Assembly: GCA_020831625.1 (NCBI GenBank)
Contig: JAFIGD010000023.1
Location: forward strand, 1 to 64,000
Source: Verrucomicrobiota bacterium
Lineage (GTDB): Bacteria > Verrucomicrobiota > Kiritimatiellia > SS1-B-03-39 > UBA6053
Direction: 5' to 3'
DNA length: 64,000 bases
Positions 1 through 8,416 of this stretch are shown here, piece after piece (the stretch's first letter is position 1; the number at the start of each line of letters is the position of its first letter). The position numbers were made by a program, and so were the translations under genes. The notes under the pieces were generated by a model. That model was not told the origin of the DNA, made no database searches, and saw nothing but the letters and a program-made list of their open reading frames with translations.

Positions 1-70
<70 letters not shown>

Positions 71-289
71 CCGCGGCATTGACACCGGCCTATATTACGC
101 CTAAAGGTACAAAAAGGGCCTGAGTTTACGCTGGCCCTCTCACCAGACCATACTGCGTGCTCTATTGTACCGGGTCTGTTGCACTTGGAATCCGCCCGTG
201 CGGCCTCGGAAAATCCGTTTTCACCTGTGACCCGGAATGTATGAAACGATCCGGTTCATCCAGTTATCCTGTCTGAGGATTCCAATGGC
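71..289. other. Non-coding stretch downstream of the phosphopantetheinyl transferase, with hairpins
   Basis: No convincing coding frame is present. Read on the minus strand, it holds a possible hairpin closed by CAGACC/GGTCTG (about 145-179) followed by a terminator-like GGGCC hairpin. It could be a 3' UTR with terminator or a small structured RNA; I do not recognise an Rfam-type family such as SRP, RNase P or 6S RNA from conserved motifs. Confidence 0.35.
111..138 (-). terminator. Putative rho-independent terminator
   Basis: On the minus strand the arms AGGGCC and GGCCCT (six base pairs, twelve-base loop) are followed directly by TTTTTG. It lies about 150 bases beyond the stop of the phosphopantetheinyl transferase gene and would end the leftward transcript of that gene cluster. 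Confidence 0.5.
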
Positions 290-898
290 TTATCCTTTGT
301 CTTTCCAAACCGCCACGCAGCCGAGGAGAGAGGGATCGGGTTTGAAGTGCTCGAACGTCATGTCCCCGCAGGAGAGGGTGTCGACCTGATTCAACGGAAC
401 GCGAATCCCCTGCCCTGTCGCTTTGAGCCGGGCCTCTTTCCGGGTCCAGATCTCGAAAAACATTTCCGGGGGCCCGTCCGCGACCGCCGCCTGTTCCGCC
501 GCTGTAAAATAGCGGGCCGCGAGTTTGCTCCGGTCCACCCGCCGGTTGAGATCCTCAAGATCAATCCCCACCGCGCACGTCGTGCTCAAGGCCAGCGCCA
601 CCCAGCCTCCGGCGTGACTGAGGTTGAAGGACGGGGCGCCCTGAAGAGGGCAGAACGGTTTGCCCCGCTCATCAATCTCCAGCGGGACGCTTTCCACACC
701 TGTCCACGCCGAAAGCGCGGCCCGGATCAGCATCCGCCCGGCGACAAACGCGGTCCGGTCGGCTTCCGCGCGGAAACGGTCGGCGCGGAGACGCTCCGGC
801 CCGGTCAGTTCCGCATGAAACGGCACCGCGTCCGCGCGGAGCGCAATCCAGCCGGTTCCACTTCGGCGCAGTCGGTCGAACAGCGGATCGAGGTTCAC
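290..898 (-). CDS. 4'-phosphopantetheinyl transferase (Sfp/HetI type)
   Basis: This cytoplasmic enzyme moves the phosphopantetheine arm of CoA to a serine of acyl- or peptidyl-carrier proteins. The 202-residue product shows the family motifs: FNLSHA (about 91-96), GIDLED (111-116, Mg-binding acidic residues) and WTRKEARLKATG (from 151). The size fits the Sfp family better than the short AcpS type. The frame stays open much further upstream, but that part is only the shadow of the neighbouring membrane gene. I chose the GTG at 898, five bases after the stop of the upstream gene at 904, which implies translational coupling. It is the last gene of a leftward cluster with metG, and no polyketide or NRPS gene is nearby. 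Confidence 0.85.
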   Translation of the reverse strand: MNLDPLFDRLRRSGTGWIALRADAVPFHAELTGPERLRADRFRAEADRTAFVAGRMLIRAALSAWTGVESVPLEIDERGKPFCPLQGAPSFNLSHAGGWVALALSTTCAVGIDLEDLNRRVDRSKLAARYFTAAEQAAVADGPPEMFFEIWTRKEARLKATGQGIRVPLNQVDTLSCGDMTFEHFKPDPSLLGCVAVWKDKG

Positions 899-903
899 GC
901 GTC

Positions 904-1440
904 TCAGCCCATCAAACCGCTGAGGATCAGCAGCGCGCTCACACTCAGACCCAGCACGGCCAGGCCCCGGACGCGGAGCGGGTCCGCGAACATCCAGTGA
1001 ACACCCCGCTTCCACAGATGCGGATACACCGCGAACACCATGGCTTTGATCATGACCACATAGACCAGAATCCCCAGCACCCAGGAGGGGAATCCCTGCC
1101 AGCGGACCGCCACCAGAACCGGGTTCCCCGCCAGCAGCAACAGACAGCACAGCGCCCGCACCGCGAGCAAATCCGGGATGAAGGTGACAATCAGATACCA
1201 GCCAACCGGCACCGCGATGAACAGCAGATTTTTGAGCACCGAGAAGCCCCCGAAATCCACCATCCACAGGTTGCGCGCGAACCAGACCAGGCAGACCGCA
1301 GTCAACACCTGCGCCGGCAGCTTCATGCGGGGATACGCCATGAGCGCCTCCCGGACAAAATCCGGCTTGGTGAGCAGAAACAGATTGTCCAGCAGAACCA
1401 GCACCCCGAACAGAATGGCGACATTTGAGGCATTAATCAT
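904..1440 (-). CDS. Hypothetical multi-pass membrane protein
   Basis: I do not recognise this family. The 178-residue product is mostly hydrophobic, with about five membrane-spanning stretches (roughly 5-25, 42-60, 66-88, 92-112, 118-138) and a last one at 157-176 near the C-terminus. There are no obvious catalytic motifs. It lies between a TPR-like membrane protein upstream and the phosphopantetheinyl transferase, whose GTG start follows its stop by five bases, so the two are probably co-translated. That coupling is the only hint of function. Confidence 0.7.
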   Translation of the reverse strand: MINASNVAILFGVLVLLDNLFLLTKPDFVREALMAYPRMKLPAQVLTAVCLVWFARNLWMVDFGGFSVLKNLLFIAVPVGWYLIVTFIPDLLAVRALCCLLLLAGNPVLVAVRWQGFPSWVLGILVYVVMIKAMVFAVYPHLWKRGVHWMFADPLRVRGLAVLGLSVSALLILSGLMG

Positions 1441-1475
1441 AAAATATCTTATGGGGGTTAATTGACATGAAAGAT

Positions 1476-1940
1476 TTAAACAACCGGACCCGTCGAAGGG
1501 GAGTTCCCTTGGTCCTGAGGTTGAGATTCGGTTTCAGTTGAATTTTCGGGATGGGTGATCGTACGAATGTGCTCAATCCAAGGGGTAACGTTTCTGTACC
1601 AACTCGGGTCAATTAAAGCCAATTTATTAAAGGCCTCTTCTGATTCATTGTATTCACCCAGTTTGTAATGAGCCTTTCCCTTCCACCAATAAGACCATGA
1701 ATCATTCGGGTGCTTGCTTAATTTCAAGTCACAACCGGTAACGACAACGCTGAAATCGCCACTGTTATAAAAATTTTCCATCTTATTGCGGAATACATCA
1801 TTACTCCTGACTTTCCACCCATCATGCAGCCTGAAAGCAACCTGCACAATCAGCACCACAAAAACTCCGATGAACAGCCATATTACCCGGTCGATTTTTG
1901 AGTTTAAGTTATAAAGTTCAATCAGTATTTCAGTATCCAT
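1476..1940 (-). CDS. Membrane-anchored protein with a single TPR-like unit
   Basis: The 154-residue protein has one N-terminal membrane helix (about 19-38), then a soluble domain containing a TPR-like pair (about 75-115; the segment WSYWWKGKAHYKLGEYNESE has typical TPR spacing), and a polar Ser/Thr/Gln-rich tail. TPR proteins normally act as protein-binding scaffolds, and the partner here is unknown. The base composition is visibly more AT-rich than the genes on either side, which may mean recent acquisition or weaker codon selection. It starts 22 bases after the metG stop. Confidence 0.65.
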   Translation of the reverse strand: MDTEILIELYNLNSKIDRVIWLFIGVFVVLIVQVAFRLHDGWKVRSNDVFRNKMENFYNSGDFSVVVTGCDLKLSKHPNDSWSYWWKGKAHYKLGEYNESEEAFNKLALIDPSWYRNVTPWIEHIRTITHPENSTETESQPQDQGNSPSTGPVV

Positions 1941-1962
1941 CGGTTTTACCCAATAAAAAACG

Positions 1963-3903
1963 TTATCCGACGCGGGCTCCGCTGTCGATCTCTCCGTCGG
2001 TGGTCACCAGCACCAGCCGCTTGCCTTTGGAGGCGGCGAGCAGCATGCCGTTGCTTTGCACCCCGCGGATCACCGCCGGTTTGAGGTTGGAGACGATGAC
2101 AATGGTTTTTCCCGCCACCGCTTCGGGCGTGTAGTGCTGGGCGATTCCGGCCACAATCTGACGGGCTTCGCCGCCGACATCGAGCTGAAGTTTCAGGAGC
2201 TTGTCCGCTCCCTCCACTTTTTCCGCCGCGACCACCCGGGCGGTGCGCAGGGCCAGTTTGCCGAAATCATCAAAGGTGATCTCGGAAATCTCCACCACAT
2301 TCGCCGCTTTGGGTTCGGCTTTCTTCTCAACTTTGGGCGCGGGCGCCTCTTTTTTCTTCTCAATCAGCGCCCGGGGGAAGAGCCCCTCGCCCTCCAGCAG
2401 CGGAGTGCCGGATTCCAGAACGCCGAACGCCCGCAGTTGATCGACCCGCGGATCGCCCTCTCCGGCGCCAATTTGATGCCGCAGCGCTTTCATTTTCCCG
2501 GGCATCACCGGATACAGCAGCGCCGCGCAGACCCGCAGGACCTCCAGGGCCACATACAGGGTGTCGTACAAGGGCTGTTTGTCGTCTTCTTTGGCCTGCT
2601 TCCAAGGGGCGCGGACGCCGATGTACTTGTTGGCCTCCCGCACGGCGGTCATGACCGCATGCAGTCCCAAATCCGGACGCATCGCGGCGATGTGGGTCTC
2701 CATCCCGTTCACGGCATCCGTCACTACGGCCCAGAGCGAGGCGGCGGCGGGTTCCTCCAGCACCGCCGACGAGGGATCGGGCACCGAGGCGTCGCAGTGC
2801 GTGTGCACCATTTTCAGCACCCGGCTGGTCAAATTACCGAGGTCGTTGGCCAAATCACTGTTGTAGCGCTTCACGAACACCTCTTCTGTGAAGGTGGCGT
2901 CCTGGCCAAGGCTCATTTCCGACATGAGAAAATACCGGAGCGCATCCACGCCGAAGCGTTCGGCATAGTCGAGCGGATTCACGACATTGCCGGTGGATTT
3001 GCTCATTTTGTCGCGTCCGCTCAGCCACCAGCCGTGCGCGAAAATGCATTTCGGCTGCTCCACGCCCATGGCCTTGAGCATGGTCGGCCAATAGACCGTG
3101 TGGGTGGTGAGAATGTCTTTGCCGATGAGATGCACCTGACACGGCCAGCGGCGGGCGAACTGCTCGTCGTTATGCCGATAGCCGACACCGGAAATGTAGT
3201 TCACCAGCGCGTCGAACCAGACATAGGTCACATACTCCGCATCGAAGGGCAGCTCAATTCCCCAGGAGAGCCGGGCCTTGGGACGGCTGATGCACAGATC
3301 GCCCAGCGGTTTGCGCAGAAAACCGAGCGTCTCGTTGCGCCGGAAATCGGGCTGAATAAACCCGGGGTTCTCTTCAATGTAACGAATCAGCCAGTCCTGA
3401 TACTTGCTCATCCGGAAAAAATAGTTGGTTTCGCGGATCGGCTTCACCCAGTCCGGCAGATTGTCCAGCGAACAGCCCTCGGGCAGATCCTTTTCGGTGA
3501 TGAAGGTTTCGCTGCGGACATCGTACAGCCCGTCGTATTCGGCCTGATAAATTTCATCGCGGTCGTACAAATCCTGCAGGATTTCCTGAACCACCCGGGT
3601 GTGGCGGGGTTCGGTGGTGCGGATGAAATCATCGTGGGTGATCTCCAGCCGTTCCCACAGTTCCTGAAAGCGGACCACGACTTCATCCACATGCTCCTGG
3701 GCGGGAATGCCGCGGGCGTTGGCAGCCTCCTGCACCTTTTGACCGTGTTCGTCGGTGCCGGTGAGGAACCAGGTGTCGTGCCCCAGCAGCCGGTGCGCGC
3801 GGGCCAGCATGTCCGCCAGCATGGTCGTGTAGGCGTGGCCGATGTGCGGCTTGTCGTTGACGTAGTAGATGGGGGTGGTAACGTAAAAAGAGTCTTTTTT
3901 CAT
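1963..3903 (-). CDS. metG: Methionyl-tRNA synthetase
   Basis: It charges tRNA-Met with methionine in the cytoplasm. The 646-residue protein has the class I signatures: HIGH near residue 20, KMSKS near residue 297, and the anticodon-binding helical domain. It ends in a fused EMAP/Trbp111-type tRNA-binding domain (about 540-646), linked by a Lys/Ala/Glu/Pro-rich segment. The zinc-knuckle region (YDGLYDVRSETF) lacks the usual cysteine pairs. Two ATGs lie six bases apart. The upstream one (3909) abuts the GGAG ribosome-binding sequence, whereas the second (3903) is six bases from it, so I use 3903. It sits in a leftward cluster 80 bases after a sirtuin gene. Confidence 0.95.
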   Translation of the reverse strand: MKKDSFYVTTPIYYVNDKPHIGHAYTTMLADMLARAHRLLGHDTWFLTGTDEHGQKVQEAANARGIPAQEHVDEVVVRFQELWERLEITHDDFIRTTEPRHTRVVQEILQDLYDRDEIYQAEYDGLYDVRSETFITEKDLPEGCSLDNLPDWVKPIRETNYFFRMSKYQDWLIRYIEENPGFIQPDFRRNETLGFLRKPLGDLCISRPKARLSWGIELPFDAEYVTYVWFDALVNYISGVGYRHNDEQFARRWPCQVHLIGKDILTTHTVYWPTMLKAMGVEQPKCIFAHGWWLSGRDKMSKSTGNVVNPLDYAERFGVDALRYFLMSEMSLGQDATFTEEVFVKRYNSDLANDLGNLTSRVLKMVHTHCDASVPDPSSAVLEEPAAASLWAVVTDAVNGMETHIAAMRPDLGLHAVMTAVREANKYIGVRAPWKQAKEDDKQPLYDTLYVALEVLRVCAALLYPVMPGKMKALRHQIGAGEGDPRVDQLRAFGVLESGTPLLEGEGLFPRALIEKKKEAPAPKVEKKAEPKAANVVEISEITFDDFGKLALRTARVVAAEKVEGADKLLKLQLDVGGEARQIVAGIAQHYTPEAVAGKTIVIVSNLKPAVIRGVQSNGMLLAASKGKRLVLVTTDGEIDSGARVG

Positions 3904-3983
3904 GATCATCTCCGGGAAAATTCGGGACTACCCTTTGCCAAAATCCGAAAAAGAAGCGACAAAAAAGCGGAAATTTGCGGGAA

Positions 3984-4751
3984 TTATCCAAACATCGCCG
4001 CGGCGTCGTCCACCGCCTCCGGTAGAATCGTCTGCACATCCCCCTCCAGACGCAGCGCCACATGCGGCAGTCCGTCGTGCGCGGTTTCCCCCTGATTGAT
4101 GATCAGGTACGGGATTCCGGCGCGGGCGGCCATGAGCGGGAAGGTCGCCGCCGGCTGCACCGCCAGGGTGCTGCCCACGGCGATAACCAGGTCCGGATCC
4201 GCCATCGCCCGCTGCGCCCGCACCAAATCCTCCTCCCGCAGCGTCTCCCCGAACTGGATCACGCCGGGCTTGAGCACATGCTGACAGTGCGGACAATCCG
4301 GCACGATACCGCTTTTCCGGTAATCGTCATACCACCGCTCCGCGGCATCGGAAAAACCGCATTCGATGCACACCACCCGGTCATTGCAGCCGTGCAGTTC
4401 CACCAGCCGGTCCGGCCTAATGCCCGCGCGGCGGTGAAGGCCGTCAATGTTCTGGGTAATCACCGCGTGCAGTTTTCCGAGATCCTGCAGTTTCGTCAGC
4501 GCCCGGTGGGCGGGCGTGGGTTCCGCCGCGCCCCACTGGAAAAAGTCCTCACCCTTGTGCCGCCAGTAGTCCCGCTGTTTTTCGGGATCGGTCAAGTAGG
4601 TGTTCAGGTCGATTTGCGGACGGGTTTTCCAGATGCCTTCGGGCCCCCGGTAGTCGGGAATCCCCGCCCCGGTGCTGATGCCGGCCCCGGTGAACACCAC
4701 GATGCGTTCGGCCGCGACCAAATATTCCAGGAGTGTTGAGGGTTCGTTCAT
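3984..4751 (-). CDS. NAD-dependent protein deacylase, SIR2 family
   Basis: Sirtuins remove acyl groups from lysines while consuming NAD. The 255-residue protein shows GAGISTGAGIPDYRG (about 21-35, NAD binding), TQNIDGLHRRAG (about 99-110) with the catalytic His in the following ELHGC, and a four-cysteine zinc site (CIEC and CPHC). The length and order match bacterial CobB-type enzymes. Its start lies three bases after the stop of the radical SAM activase gene, so both are in one transcript. Whether it is a deacetylase, desuccinylase or another deacylase cannot be told here. Confidence 0.9.
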   Translation of the reverse strand: MNEPSTLLEYLVAAERIVVFTGAGISTGAGIPDYRGPEGIWKTRPQIDLNTYLTDPEKQRDYWRHKGEDFFQWGAAEPTPAHRALTKLQDLGKLHAVITQNIDGLHRRAGIRPDRLVELHGCNDRVVCIECGFSDAAERWYDDYRKSGIVPDCPHCQHVLKPGVIQFGETLREEDLVRAQRAMADPDLVIAVGSTLAVQPAATFPLMAARAGIPYLIINQGETAHDGLPHVALRLEGDVQTILPEAVDDAAAMFG

Positions 4752-4754
4752 GGC

Positions 4755-5534
4755 TTATTTCCGAACGCTGTGCACGCCTTCCTCGCTGAAAATCCGCCAG
4801 GCCATCACCACATCCCGCGAGGTGGCCTGCGGGGTTTCTTTCAGGTCGTATTTCAAGCCCAGATTCTCGTATTTGTACGCCGCCAGTTGATGGAACGGCA
4901 GAATTTCCACGCGGGCCAGCGGTTCGATGCGGCTGATGATTTTAGCCACCGCGCGCACATTGTCCTCGTCGTCGGTCAGGCCGGGCACCAGCACAAAGCG
5001 GAGCCACATGGGAATCGACATGCGCCGCATCCGTTCCGCGAAATCCAGGGTCGGCTGGAGCGGTTTCCCCGTGACGCGGCGATAGGCGGTGTCCGATCCG
5101 GCTTTAATGTCCAGCAGCACCAGATCGACCGACTCAAACAGCGAGTCCGGCGACAAAGGATGCAGATGCCCCGAGGTGTCCAGCGCCGTGTGCAGGCCCA
5201 TGTCTTTACAGCCTTTGAAAATCGTCTCCAGAAACGCGGGCTGCATCAGCGGTTCGCCGCCGCTGACCGTCACCCCGCCTTTGGCGCGGATCAAAAAATC
5301 GCGGTAACCGCTGATCTCCTCCAAAATTTCGCCCGCGTGACGCAGGGTGCCCCGCTTCATTTGCCAGGTGTCGGGGTTGTGGCAGTATTTGCACCGCAAC
5401 GGGCATCCGTTGAGGAACAACACAAAGCGAATACCGGGACCGTCCACGGTTCCGGCGGTCTCGATCGAATGAACGAAGCCCTGCTTTGAGGAGCAGACCT
5501 CGTGGAGGCTCTCCCCGCTGGTCGGCCCGCTCAT
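4755..5534 (-). CDS. pflA: Pyruvate formate-lyase-activating enzyme
   Basis: This radical SAM enzyme installs the glycyl radical on pyruvate formate-lyase, the enzyme splitting pyruvate to acetyl-CoA and formate under anoxia. The 259-residue product has the CxxxCxxC cluster motif in GCPLRCKYCHNPDTW, with the NPDTW extension typical of PflA, followed by GGEP. The substrate lyase gene is not in this window. Its start overlaps by four bases the stop of the cyclic-nucleotide-binding protein upstream, and a sirtuin follows three bases after its stop, so three genes form one unit. Other glycyl-radical activases are possible but fit less well. Confidence 0.9.
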   Translation of the reverse strand: MSGPTSGESLHEVCSSKQGFVHSIETAGTVDGPGIRFVLFLNGCPLRCKYCHNPDTWQMKRGTLRHAGEILEEISGYRDFLIRAKGGVTVSGGEPLMQPAFLETIFKGCKDMGLHTALDTSGHLHPLSPDSLFESVDLVLLDIKAGSDTAYRRVTGKPLQPTLDFAERMRRMSIPMWLRFVLVPGLTDDEDNVRAVAKIISRIEPLARVEILPFHQLAAYKYENLGLKYDLKETPQATSRDVVMAWRIFSEEGVHSVRK

Positions 5535-6001
5535 TTGCCTTTTTGCGCATCGCGCAGCCGGATCATCATTTGACTGCGCACGGTGTGCAGTCGATCCAGC
5601 ATCAGCGAGCAGATCTGCTTCATGGTCCCGTAGCCGAAGGCCGGATCGTGATCGCAGAGACTGCGCACGGCATCGGCGTCAAACCGCATGAGCATCGCCC
5701 CCTCGCGGGTGCGGGCGCTGAAGGCCCAGCGGTACGGAGGCACCAGCCAGGACCAGCCGATGACTTCGCCCACATCGATCATCTGAATCCACTGTTCCTC
5801 ATCATCCTCCAGACGGGCGTAGAGGTCGACCGTGCCCTCCATGACGATAAAGAAATGGTTCGCGGCGTCGCCTTCGTGGAAAAGCGTTTCCCCGCTGTTC
5901 AGGCTCAGAACATCCATATGACCCGCAAGCTGCTCAAGATAGGTGTCGCTCAAACGGGCAAAAACTGGGTGTTCACGTAAAAATTGGACGTTTTCGTTCA
6001 T
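5531..6001 (-). CDS. Cyclic-nucleotide-binding-domain protein
   Basis: The 156-residue protein is essentially one CNB/cupin-like domain (from FLREHPVFARL near residue 7 to about 120) with a short helical tail. The phosphate-binding cassette region reads GEVIGWSWLVPPYRWAFSARTRE. No DNA-binding HTH is visible, so it may sense a nucleotide or act as an adaptor rather than a Crp/Fnr activator. I chose the ATG at 6001, preceded by AAGGAG at a good distance, over the longer frame to 6067. The last codons overlap the pflA start by four bases, suggesting a role tied to PflA or the sirtuin. Confidence 0.8.
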   Translation of the reverse strand: MNENVQFLREHPVFARLSDTYLEQLAGHMDVLSLNSGETLFHEGDAANHFFIVMEGTVDLYARLEDDEEQWIQMIDVGEVIGWSWLVPPYRWAFSARTREGAMLMRFDADAVRSLCDHDPAFGYGTMKQICSLMLDRLHTVRSQMMIRLRDAQKGK

Positions 6002-6087
6002 GATATAGGCTCCTTGAAACGCTTTTACGCTGGAAAAGTTTTTTTGTGAAGCGCGAAAGCGCGGCAAGCCGCATAAACTTTCGGCCT

Positions 6088-6915
6088 TTACTCAACGGGT
6101 TCCCAAAAGACCTCATTCGCCGACGCCTCGACCAGCCGCCAGGCCCGCGGGGGCGAAGTGGGCGCATTGATCTGACCGTTCATGCGGATCATCTGGTGGT
6201 CGACGATTACATAGGTTCCCAGCCGACCGCTGCCGACCCCGGAAATATTAAAGCGGGGCGGCGGATAGCGCATATCCGTGGAGATGTTCCGGAACCCGGC
6301 CATTTCCGCGAGCTGCTTCGCGTCCACGGACACATGGTCCTCTACCCGGATGGGATTGGAGCCTTCCCGCGAGGAGCGCACCCAAATGCCTTCCGTGGAG
6401 GACGGCTCCGGTTCGGGATCCGCCTCCGGAGGCACTGAGTCCTCCCGCTCCACACGCTCCACGGGCTCCACGGGCTCCTCAACCGGCTCGGGCGAAGCCT
6501 CCAAGGGGGCCGCAACGTCATCAACCGGCGGCCCGTCTTTCACCAGTGCCTCGGGCGGATCCGCGGCGGGATTCTTCACCGGGGGCGCGGTTCCGACCGG
6601 GTCCTGAGCCGCGGTTGCGTTTCCGGATGACTCCACGTCGGGCATGAGCCCCATCAATTCGAGGTCACTCAGTTGATCCTTCCGGGCCGACACCGTCTCC
6701 GTGAGCCGGTCATGATTGGTTTCACCCATCACCGAACGGCCGGGAATCCGTGCGGATTCCGGCTCCAGACCGATGAGAAGCAGATCGTCTTCGGTGTTCC
6801 GTCCGCCCTCCCCCCGGGAGAGACGGGAATACACCTGAAAGCCGGCGACTCCGACCAGAACGGTCAGAATCACCAAATCGAGAATCTTCTTTTTAGCAGG
6901 GGGTGCGTTGGACAT
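6088..6915 (-). CDS. Single-pass protein with proline/glutamate-rich linker
   Basis: The 275-residue product has a short cytoplasmic start, one membrane helix (about 12-28), a long Pro/Glu/Val-rich disordered linker (about 90-175) and a compact C-terminal domain (about 178-275). The C-terminal stretch TYVIVDHQMIRMNGQI... is reminiscent of the small beta domains of type II secretion/type IV pilus proteins of the GspB/GspC/PilP kind, but the similarity is only by eye. No other secretion genes are near. A promoter directly upstream suggests an mRNA with almost no leader. Confidence 0.6.
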   Translation of the reverse strand: MSNAPPAKKKILDLVILTVLVGVAGFQVYSRLSRGEGGRNTEDDLLLIGLEPESARIPGRSVMGETNHDRLTETVSARKDQLSDLELMGLMPDVESSGNATAAQDPVGTAPPVKNPAADPPEALVKDGPPVDDVAAPLEASPEPVEEPVEPVERVEREDSVPPEADPEPEPSSTEGIWVRSSREGSNPIRVEDHVSVDAKQLAEMAGFRNISTDMRYPPPRFNISGVGSGRLGTYVIVDHQMIRMNGQINAPTSPPRAWRLVEASANEVFWEPVE

Positions 6916-6924
6916 CTTGCTTAC

Positions 6925-6953
6925 ACTATGCGGTTCAAATCGACGGGATGCAA
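6925..6953 (-). promoter_or_regulatory. Putative sigma70-type promoter for the 6915 gene
   Basis: TTGCAT, a 17-base spacer and CATAGT are seen on the minus strand. The -10 hexamer ends nine bases before the ATG at 6915, and no clear ribosome-binding sequence intervenes. The transcript would have virtually no leader. Confidence 0.4.
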
Positions 6954-6966
6954 CTATTTATTCCGC

Positions 6967-6994
6967 TTGCATGAATCGTTCCATCGATTATGAA
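6967..6994 (+). promoter_or_regulatory. Putative sigma70-type promoter for the ilvE-mcsA-mcsB-clpC operon
   Basis: TTGCAT, a 16-base spacer and TATGAA precede the aminotransferase gene, giving a leader of about 40 bases. No CIRCE element or CtsR heptad repeat is visible around it, so heat-shock control of the type known in Firmicutes is not evident. Confidence 0.45.
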
Positions 6995-7040
6995 CACCTG
7001 ACACAACGGGAACACTCCCCTAACAACCCTTTCAGGAACG

Positions 7041-7925
7041 ATGGAATCAATGAAAATTTATCTTAGCGGCAAGCTTGTGGACGAGTCTGATGCGAAAGTC
7101 TCGGTGTTTGATCACGGTCTTCTTTACGGAGACGGTGTGTTTGAAGGCATCCGGGCCTACCACGGCAAAGTGTTTCTGCTGGATGAGCATGTGGACCGTC
7201 TGTACGATTCCGCCAAAGCCATCGCCCTGGAAATCCCCATGACCCGCGAGGAAATGGCGCGGGCGGTGGTGGAGACCTGCGCCGCGAACAACATGACTTC
7301 CGGGTACATCCGCCTGGTGGTCACCCGCGGGGTCGGCACCCTCGGTCTGAACCCCTATCTGTGCAAAAAACCGGAAATTATCATCATCGCCGCCGCCATC
7401 CAGCTCTATCCGCCGGAACTCTATGAAACCGGCATGAGAGTGGTTACGGTCGGCACCGTCCGCAACCATCCCGAAGCGGTGAATCCCCGGATTAAGAGCC
7501 TCAATTATCTCAACAACGTCATGGCCAAAATCGAGGCGATCAACGCCGGGGTGATGGAGTGCATCATGCTCAACCCCCAGGGGCTGGTGGCCGAGGCGTC
7601 CGGCGACAACGTGTTTGTCATGAAAAACGGCGTGCTGAAAACCCCGCCGGTCTGGTGCGGGGCGCTGGACGGCATCACCCGCCGCGCGGTCATGCGCATC
7701 GCCGAAGACGCGGGCATCCCGGTCCGCGAGGAGCCGATGCAGCGCTATGATCTGTTCACCGCCGACGAAATGTTCCTCACCGGCACCGCCGCCGAGGTCA
7801 TCGCGGTCACCAACGTCGACCGCCGCCCCATCGGCGACGGAACCCCCGGACCGACAACCCTGGATTTACAATCCCGGTTTAAAGAGTATGTTAAAGAACA
7901 TGGAACCCCGATCCAGGCATCATGA
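7041..7925 (+). CDS. ilvE: Branched-chain amino acid aminotransferase (class IV PLP enzyme)
   Basis: It catalyses the last, reversible transamination in valine, leucine and isoleucine synthesis. The 294-residue protein has the class IV fold signatures: FDHGLLYGDGVFEGIR (about 23-38), the PLP lysine in PRIKSLNYLNN, and EASGDNVF with the late FLTGTAAEV motif. D-amino acid transaminase or ADC lyase are alternatives within the class, but the overall sequence favours IlvE. Two ATGs (7041 and 7050) are possible; AGGA lies close before the first. Its last codons overlap the start of mcsA by four bases, so it leads the protein-quality-control operon. Confidence 0.85.
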   Translation: MESMKIYLSGKLVDESDAKVSVFDHGLLYGDGVFEGIRAYHGKVFLLDEHVDRLYDSAKAIALEIPMTREEMARAVVETCAANNMTSGYIRLVVTRGVGTLGLNPYLCKKPEIIIIAAAIQLYPPELYETGMRVVTVGTVRNHPEAVNPRIKSLNYLNNVMAKIEAINAGVMECIMLNPQGLVAEASGDNVFVMKNGVLKTPPVWCGALDGITRRAVMRIAEDAGIPVREEPMQRYDLFTADEMFLTGTAAEVIAVTNVDRRPIGDGTPGPTTLDLQSRFKEYVKEHGTPIQAS

Positions 7926-8416
7926 AATGTGAACACTGCGAGAAACCGGCCACCGTCCACGTGACACATGTCGCCAACGGCAAAGTGGTCAAAAGCCATC
8001 TGTGCGAGGAATGCGCCGCCAAGCACGGCGTGGTCCAGACCATGGGCTCTCTCGCTGACACCCTGCTCGGTCCCGCCTCGCCGGCACTGAGCGCCCGGAC
8101 ACTCGCCTGCCCCTCCTGCGGTCTCAGTCTCCGAAAATTTCAGAAAGAGGGACGGCTGGGCTGTTCCGAATGTTACGAAGTCTTTTCCCGTGAAATTCAG
8201 GGCGTGCTTTCCTCGCTCCACGAAGCGACCGGCCACATCGGACGCGTGCCCAAACGCCATCATCACGACCCCGGACCGGACGTGCTCCTGGCCCGGCTGC
8301 GGGAACAGTTGTCCGACGCCGTCCGTTCCGAGGCCTTTGAGGAGGCCGCCCGGCTCCGGGACGAAATCCGGGAGCTTGCACGGCAGACCGAACCCGAGGA
8401 GGCGGGCACAACATGA
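7922..8416 (+). CDS. mcsA: McsA-like zinc-finger activator of the protein-arginine kinase
   Basis: McsA binds and stimulates the arginine kinase McsB. The 164-residue protein has four CxxC pairs (Cys3/6, 28/31, 63/66, 81/84), which would make two zinc knuckles, and a C-terminal UVR helix pair (about 121-151; LREQLSDAVRSEAFEEAARL). This architecture is that of McsA in Firmicutes. It overlaps ilvE upstream and mcsB downstream by four bases each, so the three are translationally coupled. A linker containing a His triplet (RHHHDPGPD) joins the two parts. Confidence 0.88.
   Translation: MKCEHCEKPATVHVTHVANGKVVKSHLCEECAAKHGVVQTMGSLADTLLGPASPALSARTLACPSCGLSLRKFQKEGRLGCSECYEVFSREIQGVLSSLHEATGHIGRVPKRHHHDPGPDVLLARLREQLSDAVRSEAFEEAARLRDEIRELARQTEPEEAGTT

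Noticed and set aside
1898-3920. T-box or other riboswitch before metG or valS
   Set aside because: There is no leader space before metG beyond 80 bases, without a specifier or antiterminator structure, and the valS leader lies outside the window.
2056-4095. Long frame opposite metG and the sirtuin gene
   Set aside because: It covers two well-identified genes in the opposite direction and has no motif.
6916-7040. CIRCE or CtsR operator upstream of the clpC operon
   Set aside because: Neither the TTAGCACTC inverted repeat nor tandem heptads are present.
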